Below are positions 48,350 through 64,000 of a DNA stretch of 64,000 bases, one piece after another (position 1 is the first letter of the stretch; each line of letters starts with the position of its first letter). The translations under genes and the position numbers were made by a program. The stretch comes from Typha latifolia (taxonomy: Eukaryota; Streptophyta; Magnoliopsida; Poales; Typhaceae), in assembly GCA_019914945.1 (NCBI GenBank), contig CM034108.1, positions 10,976,280-11,040,279 on the forward strand. The letters are read 5' to 3'. The notes under the pieces were generated by a model, which saw nothing but the letters and a program-made list of their open reading frames with translations, was not told the DNA's origin and searched no databases.

Positions 48350-51300
48350 TTAAGCAACTGGAGGGTGCGATTCAGCATCCTGAGATGTATCAACATCTGT
48401 AGACTGCATAAACTGCCACATAGGGAATCCAGGGTAGCCAATGACAGGCATCATCAGCTTGTGTCCCGCTGTTTGCCCTTGGGCTGCAAAGGCAGCTGGT
48501 ATTACTGGAGGGTGTGCTACAAGGCTCGCTCGAGCATTTAAGATCTTTACTTGCTGTTCTAGGCTCTCTTTCTCTGCTTTCAACCTCTGCTTCTCGTCAC
48601 GAAGCTCATTCTTCTCGGCCTGCAAAAAATTTGGACGAAACAAAATATATTTTTCATAAGCATGTGCAGAAGTAGAAACACAATTCAAATTGAGTCACAG
48701 TGAAAATTAACAGAGTAGCCAAACAGACACAAGCAATCTACTCAACATGTCAACTTAAGCAAAAACTTTAAAAATAAAAAAATCCAGTTATCATTCTATC
48801 TGAAGCATATATCATCACAAAATCCTTTAAAATTATCTCTTGAAGTGAATCACAAGTCAAATAGCCTAAAAGAAGCACTCATGAGAAAATGACATGCAAC
48901 ATCAATCCACAGAAAAGATACCACAATAATTAAGCAGGTTTTTATGTGGATACAATTTTATCAGAATCCCTTAGTATACAAGAGAGCATGTATAACAAGA
49001 GAACACAATAAAATGCTTAATATATTACACATCCATATATGGTGAGACAGACTCAGAAAGGAAAGCTACACCATCTTTACCGTAAGAATATTTTTACCCA
49101 AACAGATCAATTATAACAGAATGATGACAAAATACAAGATAAGCTCAGGTCTACCTTCAACTCTTTAATCTTCTCTTGGAGACTCTCATTGGAATCCTTC
49201 AACTTCTGTGATTCACTTTGTAGATCAGTCACCGTGCGGATAGCATCATTTAAGATAGCAACCTTGTCCATTTTTGGTGTCTTTCCTGGTTCCAAAATGG
49301 AGCCCAACTCCAAGAATCTTATGGAAAAGTTAAAAAAAACAGAATCATTATCATCTAGTAAAGAAAAATGTGCAATAAAACATCATGTAACATGTTGTAG
49401 CAAATATAGATGTGGGGAATATTACCTCTCGTTCAGTTTATCCCTTCTCAATTTCTCTCTACAAGCTTTTGAGCTTGGTTGACTGGAGGATTCTGACCTA
49501 ACACTACAACTCATACATGCTAAGTCAAAACAGACAAGAAAAACAGACTAGAGAAAATGTGACTATTATATTTAGAATACATATAAGAAAATCAAACCGT
49601 TTATTGGAGCCGGATTCATTGGCACAATCAGAATCTGCAAAGGACCCATTTATTTGAGCACTGAAAAGGAGAAAAATATTTCAAATGCCGAAAACATCCA
49701 AAATAACTATCAAGAAATGGTGTTTAATAAACAAGAATATGCAAAGTAAAGTTAAACAAAAGGAAATTACTATGTAATCTGCAAATTAGATGCAATTTTT
49801 CAGCTGGTATGATAATGTCATTTGTTTGATGCAAATGAAAGCAGAATCTAATTCTGTACGTCAAAGTATCCAAATTTCAATCTAACTATATATTGTACCA
49901 AAATGCAGTGGGACTTGCTAAAAGACAAATTGTACTGCTAAAAGTTAAAAACTCCATCACATCCAAAAGACTCAAGTATCAGAGAATGAAACTCCTTTCC
50001 TCACATTAGTTCTCTTAAGTTAATTTGATGAAAATATTTTTAGAATAAAATCAACATTATCATTAAAGCCACGTTCTCTTTGAGATTAAAATTTAGAATA
50101 ACTATTCTAGCTTCTTATTCATAATATGTCTAATTTAGAATAGGATATTCTAACGTTTACTTCTAATCTAGAATAATAGTGTAATAATTATTTTTTATGT
50201 AACATAAAATTAGGGTAAAATACAAATAAAGAGCAAAAATCGACTAAAATACCCTTGATATGATATAAAAATTTAAACTAAAATGTGTTCATTTATTATA
50301 AGTATGCAATGCATATTTGTAAGTATGCAATGAGAGAAGATAGGTGAGAAAATTGAATGGAAATTATTTGAAAATGAGATAGGTGGATGGTATGAGGGGA
50401 GAATATTTTTAAAATAACTTTAGCTAAATCAAGGGTAAAAATGTAATTGAGTATTTGAGTTTATGTGGAATAATTTGAATAGTATATCTAATCTAGAATA
50501 AGCATAATTTGATGTTACCTTTCTAATCTAGAATAGGGATAATTTGATATTTCCTTTCTAATCTAGAATAGTGAAAAAGATAAATTTGAAGTGAAGGGAG
50601 TTTAAAAGTACTATTTTTTCAGAACAATATGCAAATGACCACATTATTATTTGCGTAAAATTGCAAAAGCACTTGTCTGTAAATGGCTATCAAAAATAGA
50701 AGCATGAATCAGTTATCAACAAATCTATTGCATGCCCTTTAGTCTAAGAACAAACGGAAAGGCTCTCTGAGAGAGATGCTCATAGTTGCATCTGATTCAA
50801 TGAGAGAAATGCTATAGATTGTCTCTTGCTAAGGTGCATAGTGTAAATGCGTTGAGCCTAGCTTGGAATTCAAACTCGGCTTAGCTCAGCCTGAGCCAGA
50901 CCGAGCTCGAGTGGAGCTCGAGCCTATTTTTGAGCCCAACTCAAGTCAAGCTAAGTCTGAGCCTAAAACTAGTTTATTTTCAAGCTAGGTTGAACCAAAT
51001 CTAGTATTCAAGCCCAGTCGGACTAAGCTCAAGCTACCAAGCTTTAAATCAAGCCAAGAACTATTCAAGCTGAGCCAAAAACTATTATATATATATAATA
51101 TTAATAAATATTATATTTAAGATAAGCCTATCGAGTCGAGCCTAAGTGAGCTGGCCCTAATGCAAAGCAAAGAAATTCATTAATCACAGAGGAAAAAGAA
51201 ATAGTAGGGTTGATAATCTAAAGAAAACACCATCTTTCTTGTTGACCTGGATTCTTATGTGTTTAGAGAAACCACCGGAAGATTGTTACTTATATGATAA

Positions 51301-53341
51301 CAAGTTGATAACTAATAGGCATACTAATCCAGGAACTTCTCAAGGTTGGGCTATGCTCTAGCCAACCACATACTCCTAGGAAAATGACTGCATAATAATG
51401 ACTAATGAAACAAATTTGCACGTCACTAGATCTATGACCAAACCTGCTTCAACTGTCATGTATGATCGTATTGCGGTGCATGGCTAAATTCTAATGTTTT
51501 AGGAGCCCAAAAGTGTTAAGGATCATTTTTAACATCAATTTAAATTTTATATAAAATCAAATGCTATAATTTGAATTTCATTACTTTCTCAGTTTCTCTT
51601 CACATAAACCTACTTAAATGGCAGAACAAAGGATGCTAGAAAGATGTAATTCTAATATTATAAAATTTAAAATTTTGGCAAACTATGCTCTTACCCTCTT
51701 CTAGTTCCTCTAATTTTTTCCTTCTCTATCCATACTGGTTTTTTCCCCTCTACAACAATACACTAATTGAATGTAAATAACCAGAAGATTTGGTATCCAA
51801 GCTATAAGCTATAAGGATTTTCCATATATATGGCTTCAAAGTAAGTTGGATCATTTAAAACAAGTTAATATATGTCCTCCTCATAGAGTTTTGAACCAAG
51901 ACTCCATATAATACGCAGCTTTCTCAATTTTCTGTAACCCAGGGAGACCCAATTTCTTTATGTGGAGAAATAATTCTTTATTAAATGATATTGAAGTTCT
52001 TCATGTAATCAAATGTCTAGTATCAGGAATCAAAAGTACTCAGCAAATCATGTTAAAAGGTAGAAAAATATCTGAAAGATCATTATGTTGATGGAAGTGT
52101 CAAATCATTGAGAAGGTATCTATCCTTCTTCAATTTGTAATATCACCTAGTTCTTCGTTTCTAAACATAAGGTTCAAGGGTATCAAAATGTTAAGATAAT
52201 ATTAAGGAGGAAGATCAATCAAATTGCCATACTTCACTTTCTAAAAATTCAATTTACAAATACATTTTCTAAACACCAGCCTTTTGATTAACTATATGTC
52301 AGACCATAAGATGAAATGCTATATGCCCTACTAACAAAAGCATATAAGTGTGATTTCATTTCACGGATTGATTGCTAGCAAACAAATTTCACCCCTCAAT
52401 AAACAAATCAGAGTCAAGAAAAGCAAGAAAATTAATAGACCTTCAATACACAATATGTACCAAAGAATGTGCATCACCAATCTTCTTAGGTAGCTCACAA
52501 TCTCCAAAATTGATAAAACCCTTTCCAAAAGCGATCAATCCTATGGCATGGAAAAAGGAAGGAGTAGAGCTTCCAAGAAGAAGCTAAACTGTGGAATTTT
52601 CAAATCCAAATACAACCTAATGAGAACATTCAAGTTAAGCATTTTATAATAGCCCTATTCTTGTGAAATAGCGAACTTTGTTAACTTCTTGAAGCCACCT
52701 TAAGCATTTCAAATCACTTCTTACCAGCATGGATCCTGAGAAACTGACAAATACACCCAAAAGGAGCCAGAGACACAAATAGGCATACTCTAAAATCATC
52801 CCTCGATTGTCCAACAGTCAAAATCTTCTTTCAATTAGGACACCAATGAAGTATACAGCAAAGGCAAGTGCACTTCAAGAAAACCTCTCCAAATCAAGCT
52901 TCTTAGCAACATATTTACTACCCACTACTTAACCAAGGAAACAACTTTAACTGGTTCCAAAGTCCCAAATTTAAGCTCCAAAATCTCAATAAAACTTATT
53001 TGATTTCAAAATTAAATCTAAAGCACGAGGAATCCCCATTTCACACGAAATCCAACAAATATCGCTCACAAATTCCAGATCCCACCGAAGAACGGGTGAA
53101 AGATATCAAAAGACCCTCCTTTACATTGGCCAAACCCTAAAACTAATAAATCCCATAATTCTAAAAGATCCAACCATATATCTTAGAACTGGTCGTACCT
53201 GACATCGGAGGGGGGCCCGTTGATTGGCCCAGGGTTCCAATAGAACCCATTCCCCGAGGCGGAGAAATCACCGCCGGTTACGGCCATATCGTCGATCAGG
53301 GGGATATCGAAGTCCCAATTGGAGTTCTCAGGAGAAACCAT
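48350..53341 (-). CDS. bHLH transcription factor of the ILR3/bHLH105 (IVc) group, 236 aa
   Basis: Exons on the minus strand: 53341-53199, 49660-49598, 49497-49426, 49317-49155 and 48619-48350, total 711 bases in frame. The acidic N-terminus (SPENSNWDFDIPLIDDM) is followed by a Ser-rich stretch, the basic region SKACREKLRRDKLNERF and the helix-loop-helix (LELGSILEPGKTPKMDKVAI). A long leucine-rich coiled coil comes next (KIKELKAEKNELRDEKQRLK). The C-terminus MWQFM...DTSQD...HPPVA is diagnostic of the group. Length is close to that of the Arabidopsis members. In Arabidopsis these factors (ILR3, bHLH34, bHLH104, bHLH115) act in iron-deficiency signalling and auxin-conjugate response as nuclear dimers. 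Which of the four is the ortholog I cannot tell. Intron 1 is about 3.5 kb and contains transposon-like repeats. Confidence 0.92.
50860..51170. repeat. AGCTCGAGC-rich dispersed repeat inside bHLH intron 1
   Basis: The sequence is dense in gagctcgag, aagccaagct and gcctgagcc phrases, like the copies at 24740-24830 and 37690-37890 and the shorter one at 44070-44115. It is non-coding, and probably a decayed transposon family. Confidence 0.6.
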
Positions 53342-54166
53342 CTCTGGTTCCTTCGCCGGACAGGAAATCGCAGGATATCTCGATACGAAGGCTCTCGTCT
53401 TTTCGCTTCAAGGGGGAACCATTCGAGGATTGGGGATTGGGAGATTGCGGGGAGGCGGAGGATCAAATACGTATAAAATAAATACCGAGACTTCTCGGCT
53501 CAGTTTGGTCGAGTCTACGAGTTGGAACGTGGCAACTTGGGCCTTATTTTAGGCCCAAGTTTCTTACTCTTACTCTTGTGTTATAATCTAAAGTTAATGC
53601 CATTAATTTGAATTTCTTTATTTTTTTTCTTTACTCTAAATTAAATATTATTGACACATTAAGTCTAAACTTGCTAGTCATAAAAAAGTATTAATAATTT
53701 TTACTTCTCTAAAAAAAATTAATAATAATAATAACACTCGTAATAATTAATAAGGGTTGGTTAGATCAAAATATCTGGCACTATTTGAAGTGATTCAAAC
53801 TGACAAATCCCAACATCAGTCATTGACTCATTGTACTAAGCAACTATACATCATTTAAGAAACCCCCCAACCTCGAAATTGTCACCATTTTGATCTTCCC
53901 AGATTACACCAACACTATTCCCAAAATGCCCCTAAAACATATCAAAGCCTTAAAATTCTAAATAATCTTCAATACGCCAGGAAAGTAAAAGGAAGGATAA
54001 AGAAAATTTACCGCATTGATTAAGAAAAGTTACCGCAATGGCATTTTAGGGAAAAATTTAAAACATTCCAACCAGTAATATTACTAAAAAGGTAGCTGCA
54101 TCTTATGCAGAAAAGCCCAAAAAGAATGAGAAATTAAGCAACTCCTAAATCTAATCGCAGCGGAAT
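53342..54166. other. bHLH promoter side and spacer
   Basis: 53342-53560 is a GC-richer 5' region of the bHLH gene. The rest is AT-rich with no gene. Confidence 0.5.
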
Positions 54167-54424
54167 CTAGGAGAGGACCGGGCCCTGCACCACCGGCTGC
54201 GACGGCGGGATCGGCATTGGAAAAGGCGGCGGCGAGGTAGAGGAGCCGGAGTTGGTGGTCGGAACCGGATAGGGCAAGATGGGCCTGCAACCTTCTCCTT
54301 CGCATCCGTGGGCCTTGGTCTCCGGCCCGCGGCGGAGGACCGAGAAGCCCACGATGAGGCCCGCCACCACCAAGAGCCCCACCACGAAGAAGAAGATCTT
54401 GGTCGCCTTCCCCACGTAGCACAT
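54167..54424 (-). CDS. Small single-pass membrane protein, Pro-rich tail, 85 aa
   Basis: Single-exon gene on the minus strand. From the ATG at 54424 it begins MCYVGKATKIFFFVVG, with one hydrophobic helix (about 9-28), then RRG, a short Cys pair (CEGEGC) and a Pro/Ser-rich tail. An ATG immediately upstream (54427) and one at 54460 are alternatives. The MCYVGKATKI start resembles short uncharacterised plant proteins, but I cannot assign a function. High GC and a clean frame against AT-rich surroundings support it as real. Confidence 0.65.
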   Translation of the reverse strand: MCYVGKATKIFFFVVGLLVVAGLIVGFSVLRRGPETKAHGCEGEGCRPILPYPVPTTNSGSSTSPPPFPMPIPPSQPVVQGPVLS

Positions 54425-59544
<5,120 letters not shown>

Positions 59545-60598
59545 TATTCTTCTAGGATAGAAGTTGCCTTGAATTATTCAAGTCATTTGAGATCTCCTGA
59601 ATGAGTTCTGTTTGAATATTGGTCAACTGCAATGTATCAGATTTCAGTGGTGTCATAGTAAATTTGAGAATTATCTAGAACTATGAGTTGAGAACAATAA
59701 CATTGTGCTCCTCTCTAATATAGAGGAGCATGTCTTTTTCTGTAATCTGGATCCAATTAAATCAGTACATTTTATCCTTAATCTGAAATTGGACAATTTT
59801 GGCTTGTCTTACAGGCTAAGATGACCTTTAGTCCTTTACTGATTGAAGCCTTATTTTTCTAAAAGGCTAAATCTACTCTACAAACAGAAGATGTTTGATG
59901 GTGAACATGAATCTTACCAGTAAATAAAAATACTATATATATATATATATGGTGAAGAAAGAAAGAACTGAAATTATATGCCTTGCTGAACTTCATCTCA
60001 TATTTATCTTCTAAAAGGACAGAAGACCTTTGGAGGTGTAACCGTAACGATTCTAGCATAAGTACTGGCTTCTGATGGTTGGCCAAAGAAAGATAGATAT
60101 ATGTAGGCATGAAAACAGATTGATGTGAATTTATAACGAGTAGTAACAACAAGTTTTACATGAAGGACAGTGTGCGGTGAAGTCAGGTACGAAGTTTGCA
60201 TTTGCTGGTGACCTTTAGGCAGAAAAAAGGCACCATCTTGATCACAAGGCTACGAAAGAAACAGTAAGATGAGCATATAAAAACAGAAAGAGTGCAATGG
60301 AGGTTTGCAGACTAAGTGCAAGAGAGAAGAAATAATGTAGCATTTATAGAAACAGTCTAGGAAGCACTGAAGCAGCACAGAACAAATATCTAGTTGGAAA
60401 GAAGAATCCAACAAGCGTTACTTCTAGAAAAGGTAAATGAAATATCATGCCTAGCTTTAGCGGGTCATTTGATCACTTGATATGCAGTCAACTTGAGATG
60501 GAAGGTTGGGTACCATGCATTGCAGCCAAGGGAACACATACATGTAGCCATTTATGAGTAACATATGCTGCACTTTAGAATTTATGTCATATATACAC
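59545..60598. other. Convergent 3' regions of the beta-amylase and PPR genes
   Basis: Non-coding. A short TA tract lies at 59933-59951. The two genes run toward each other, so this holds both 3' UTRs. No other gene. Confidence 0.6.
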
Positions 60599-62764
60599 TC
60601 ACCAATAATCACCACAAGAACAATATCCATCACGGAAGTGATGAAACCGATGGGCATCCCTAACAACAATTTCTCTCCCAAAAAACTTGGAGATCATCTT
60701 AGTCACTACATGGCAATCCTCACATATTCGGAGGTTCTTTGTGATCCTAATGCTCATTCCAGCTGATGTGTTTAGTAGAGCAAAGGCAATGGCCAGTCTT
60801 TCACTGTGATCCCAGAGCATCTTTTCCTTCACATCCTCCTCAACATCATAAAAGACTGAGCTGGTATCTGGAATATATCCAGCATCCTTTAATTGTTGCT
60901 TTAATTCACTCAATTTAGCATAAATGAAATTGCATTGCGGGTGTGACTTATCTCCAACCAGAAATCTATGGATTTCCATATCCAACTCTATAAAGCTGCA
61001 GCCAGGTGGTTTTCTCAGTCCATTCAGTCTTGCTGATGCTCGCACCCTTTCAACATCACCCCACCTTTTCTTGATAGCATATAGATTTGAGAGGCAAACA
61101 TATTGGCCAACACCTTTAGGATTAAGTTGGACAGCATTCTGAGCAGCAACTTCTGCCAGCTCAACATTTCGATGAATGCGGCAAGCAGAAAGAAGTGCAG
61201 CCCAAACATCAGCACTTGGTTTCACATCCATATTTCTAATGAACTCATAAGCTTCATCTAAATGCCCAGCCCGTCCAAGAAGATCTACCATGCATGCATA
61301 ATGCTCAGCAGTGGGGCTTACAGAATATTCCTTTGACATTTCATAAAAAATCTGCTTCCCCTCGTTGACTAACCCTGTGTGGCTACAAGCAGATAAAACT
61401 GATATATATGTAATCTTATCCGGTCTTATACCTTTCAGCTTCATTTCATTAAAACAAGTGACAGCTTCCCTTCCATGTCCATGAAGTCCATACCCTGAGA
61501 CCATGGTACTCCAAGAAACCAGATTTTTTGTAGTCATCTGGTCAAAAATTTGACGAGAACACTCCAGACTTCCACATTTAGAATACATATCTATAAGAGA
61601 AGTACCCACAGTAACCCCTTTATCATGTCCTTTTTTACAAGCATAAGCATGGAGACTCCGCCCAAATTGCAAGGCTGCCATCTGATCACAGGCTCCAAGA
61701 ACTACTATAAGGGTAACGGTGTCAGGAAGCATGCCTTCTGAGTTCATCCGATGAAACCAACGTAAGCTTTCTACAGCATCACCACTACGTGCATAACCGC
61801 ATATAATGGAATTCCATGAGACAACATCTTTCCTACTCATCTTCTCAAACAAATGTCGTGCACCGATTACAAAGCTTGAGTTTACATATACATTGATAAG
61901 AGAATTTGTCAGGAAAATATCAAATTCAATAAAGTTGCGGATGATGTGAGCATGAATTTCCTTCCCTTGCTTCAGTGCTTTCAGATCTGCACAAGCTGGC
62001 AACACACTAAGAAGAGTTGCTCGATCCATTCTTCCCCCATCCATAGCTAGAGAAGAGAAGACCGATAGAGCCCTTTCAGGTTCACCCCTCTTTTGATAAC
62101 CCGAAATTAATGTGTTCCAAGTGGTTACATCTCGTTCAGGCGTTATATCAAACAACTTCTGAGCAACCCTCATTTCTCCAAATTTCAAATACATCAGGAG
62201 AAGAGAATTACCCACATAAATATCAGACTCATACCCACTGACAATTAGCTCAGAATGAACCCTTCGACCAATTTCAACGAGCAAGAGATCGCCACAAGCC
62301 ATAAGAACATACGGGTATGTGAAATTATCCGCCTTTTTCCCAAATCCAAACATCTCCCTATACAAGACTAGCGATTCAAAAGAAAACCCATTTGAAGCAT
62401 AACCCCTGATCATCACATTCCAAAGGAACGAGCTTTTCAACACGATTCGCTCGAAAATCCTTCGAGCAAATGCCATGTAATCGCAGATGGCGTACATGGC
62501 GCAAAGCTTGGTGTCGAGGTAGGTGTTGTTGATGAGAACTCCGGAAGAGACCATGTGGGCGTGGAGTTGAAGGCCGTGGTTTAGAGCTCTGGAATTGGTT
62601 ATGGACTGCAAGAGATGTCCGCATTGTAGAGAGGAGAGGGGGTTTACTAACTTCTTTTCTAAGTAGTGGGAGGTGGAGGAATGGATTTGGAGATGGAAAA
62701 GGAATGATGGGTGGAGTGTTCTGGGTTGGAGATTGAGAGTTTTGAGGTGGGAGAAGGGGTTCAT
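60599..62764 (-). CDS. PLS-class pentatricopeptide repeat protein with DYW domain, 721 aa
   Basis: Intronless gene on the minus strand, typical of PPR genes. A Ser/Leu-rich N-terminus without strong acidity could target mitochondria or plastids. PLS repeats follow, for example SLLLMYLKFGEMRVAQKLFD, DVTTWNTLISGYQKRGEPE and NLVSWSTMVSGYGLHGHGRE. After the E/E+ region comes a complete DYW domain: the zinc-binding/deaminase motif HSERLAIAFALL with its Glu, then CEDCH, and the end HRFHHFRDGYCSCGDYW. Such proteins bind organelle RNA and deaminate C to U. All catalytic and zinc residues I can see are present, so it is likely an active editing factor; the target is not predictable by eye. Confidence 0.93.
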   Translation of the reverse strand: MNPFSHLKTLNLQPRTLHPSFLFHLQIHSSTSHYLEKKLVNPLSSLQCGHLLQSITNSRALNHGLQLHAHMVSSGVLINNTYLDTKLCAMYAICDYMAFARRIFERIVLKSSFLWNVMIRGYASNGFSFESLVLYREMFGFGKKADNFTYPYVLMACGDLLLVEIGRRVHSELIVSGYESDIYVGNSLLLMYLKFGEMRVAQKLFDITPERDVTTWNTLISGYQKRGEPERALSVFSSLAMDGGRMDRATLLSVLPACADLKALKQGKEIHAHIIRNFIEFDIFLTNSLINVYVNSSFVIGARHLFEKMSRKDVVSWNSIICGYARSGDAVESLRWFHRMNSEGMLPDTVTLIVVLGACDQMAALQFGRSLHAYACKKGHDKGVTVGTSLIDMYSKCGSLECSRQIFDQMTTKNLVSWSTMVSGYGLHGHGREAVTCFNEMKLKGIRPDKITYISVLSACSHTGLVNEGKQIFYEMSKEYSVSPTAEHYACMVDLLGRAGHLDEAYEFIRNMDVKPSADVWAALLSACRIHRNVELAEVAAQNAVQLNPKGVGQYVCLSNLYAIKKRWGDVERVRASARLNGLRKPPGCSFIELDMEIHRFLVGDKSHPQCNFIYAKLSELKQQLKDAGYIPDTSSVFYDVEEDVKEKMLWDHSERLAIAFALLNTSAGMSIRITKNLRICEDCHVVTKMISKFFGREIVVRDAHRFHHFRDGYCSCGDYW

Positions 62765-64000
62765 ATAAGCAACACGTAGAGAGGGAGTGAGAGGTGGCGG
62801 CCGGCGGACGACGGCGGATGGGCTTTTGCTTGTTTAAAGTTTAAACACGAAGGTTAATATATATATATATATATATATTTGTTAATTTATTTATTTATAT
62901 ATAAAAACTTTTGAAATATTGTAATATCATAATTGCCACTAAAATTATTATAATTTTTTTCAAATATTATATTAGTTAAATCTAACTAATCGTGAATAAA
63001 ACATAACTTAGATTAAAAAAACTATTTTAACGTTACATAAATTATTAAAAATATCATATTTGCATGTATATTTTTCAAGACATTCGATTATTTTATGTAT
63101 ACTTACTTCTTATTTTCTGCATGGATATTCCTTAGAATTAGTTAACCATTAAAATTTAAATAATTTAGACATAGAAAATAAGACTATCATTATAAATTTT
63201 CTTATTTAAGAATATTGTTGTCTTTTCCAAAATAAAAAATAAGACTAATTAATCTCTAGCTAACAAATTGGAATCTAAATAAAAATATTGCATTAAGGAT
63301 AGTAAGTGTATATGGTGAAATTTTTTAGAATACCATTGTCTTTCTTTTCTTTTATTTTTATTTTCTCTTTTCCCTTGGCGTTTAAAAGACTCTGGTATAA
63401 AGTTTTTCTCGTTACAAAATCCAAATATTTTATAGAGATTTTTTTTCTCAAGGATGCTTTAACAAATTTGGTTAGTAAGTTTAGAAAGTGTTTTGAGAGT
63501 AACTTCCGGAGTTACTAAACCTAATGGAGTTGGGCTTCTCTCCTAATTATCCATCAATTAATTGGGATTACAAAATCCCAAGCTCTTCTGATTCATCTGT
63601 TTACATGAGCTCCCGGCCAATTAATCCAAAATAAGTTTCTAAGCACTGTGGAGTACAGGTTATGCCAATTATTCTGGCAATATCCTCAATTACAGCCATG
63701 AAAAAAGAGACATTAACTTGATGAAGAGACGAGTTACAGATTCAGGTTATATCAGAGCATAGACAAATAATTCAGAATTTAGACATGATACCCATTTGGA
63801 ATCAAGACATCTTTAGTGTGAATCTTTAGATGATTATACAAAGAATGAACAACGAATTCTCAATGCCGGAGAATTGATTTGAATAAAAAATTTTAAGGTA
63901 TGATCTCAGTTGGAACCAGATCATGAAATTATTGTGCTGTTTATCCGTAATATATGCCTCCTTTGCGTTGACTATAGTTGTCAAAATCGATACACAATTA
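62765..64000. other. AT-rich end of window
   Basis: A (TA)n tract lies at about 62860-62879. No gene is supported. A 37-codon open stretch on the minus strand at 63594-63720 (around AVIEDIARIIGITCTPQC) could be a terminal exon of a gene outside the window, but no acceptor stands out. Confidence 0.5.

Overview
This is a nuclear genome segment of a flowering plant. It shows multi-exon genes with GT-AG introns, LTR retrotransposon debris, MITE-like repeats and plant-only families: DUF26 receptor kinases, a DYW pentatricopeptide protein, a phytocyanin and an IVc bHLH factor. The receptor-kinase first exons are GC-rich with C-ending codons, while the downstream exons and introns are AT-rich. That 5'-to-3' GC gradient suggests a monocot, probably not a grass. 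I cannot name the species from sequence alone.

Positions 1-43,000 are dominated by a cluster of cysteine-rich receptor-like kinases (CRKs; two or more extracellular DUF26/stress-antifungal domains, one transmembrane helix, Ser/Thr kinase). I reconstructed five complete seven-exon genes whose exon sizes add up to open frames: CRK1 (complement 4560-7508, 682 aa), CRK2 (complement 14619-18187, 683 aa), CRK3 (25032-28461, 714 aa), CRK4 (32401-36224, 811 aa) and CRK5 (38210-42875, 680 aa). The two left genes run on the minus strand and the three right genes on the plus strand, so CRK2 and CRK3 are head to head across about 7 kb. At least five relics lie between and beside them: an ectodomain fragment split by a solo LTR (2430-3325), a kinase fragment (24139-24737), a promoter plus truncated exon 1 (30880-31243), a 5'/intron scar (about 31800-32010) and a 5' end fused directly to a 3' flank (36290-36480). 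Two kinase types (CRK1/CRK5 and CRK2/CRK3/CRK4) are combined with several ectodomain types. CRK5 is a clear mosaic, CRK4 carries three DUF26 domains and a duplicated piece of exon 5, and CRK2 has DFD in place of DFG.

The spaces in and around the cluster hold transposon remains: a broken Copia element (about 840-2430), an array of a palindromic GCGTTCGAAC motif inside LTR-like sequence (about 9030-9975), a MITE-like element (13319-13711), a probable 3.1-kb Gypsy-type solo LTR (19256-22402), a Mutator-like element (about 29868-30880), and several copies of a repeat rich in AGCTCGAGC.

From 46,000 to 63,000 lie single-copy style genes unrelated to the cluster: a GPI-type blue-copper phytocyanin (46402-47273), a bHLH factor of the ILR3/bHLH105 group with a 3.5-kb first intron (complement 48350-53341), a small single-pass membrane protein (complement 54167-54424), a beta-amylase (56497-59544) and an intronless DYW-class PPR editing factor (complement 60599-62764). 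The last 1.2 kb is AT-rich with no gene I can support.

The CRKs are likely immune or stress receptors at the plasma membrane. Three paralogous 5' flanks keep an inverted pair of W-box cores with identical 3-bp spacing, which suggests shared WRKY control. The remaining genes serve starch metabolism, iron/auxin-related transcription, cell-wall or redox copper chemistry and organelle RNA editing. They show no operon-like link to the CRKs.
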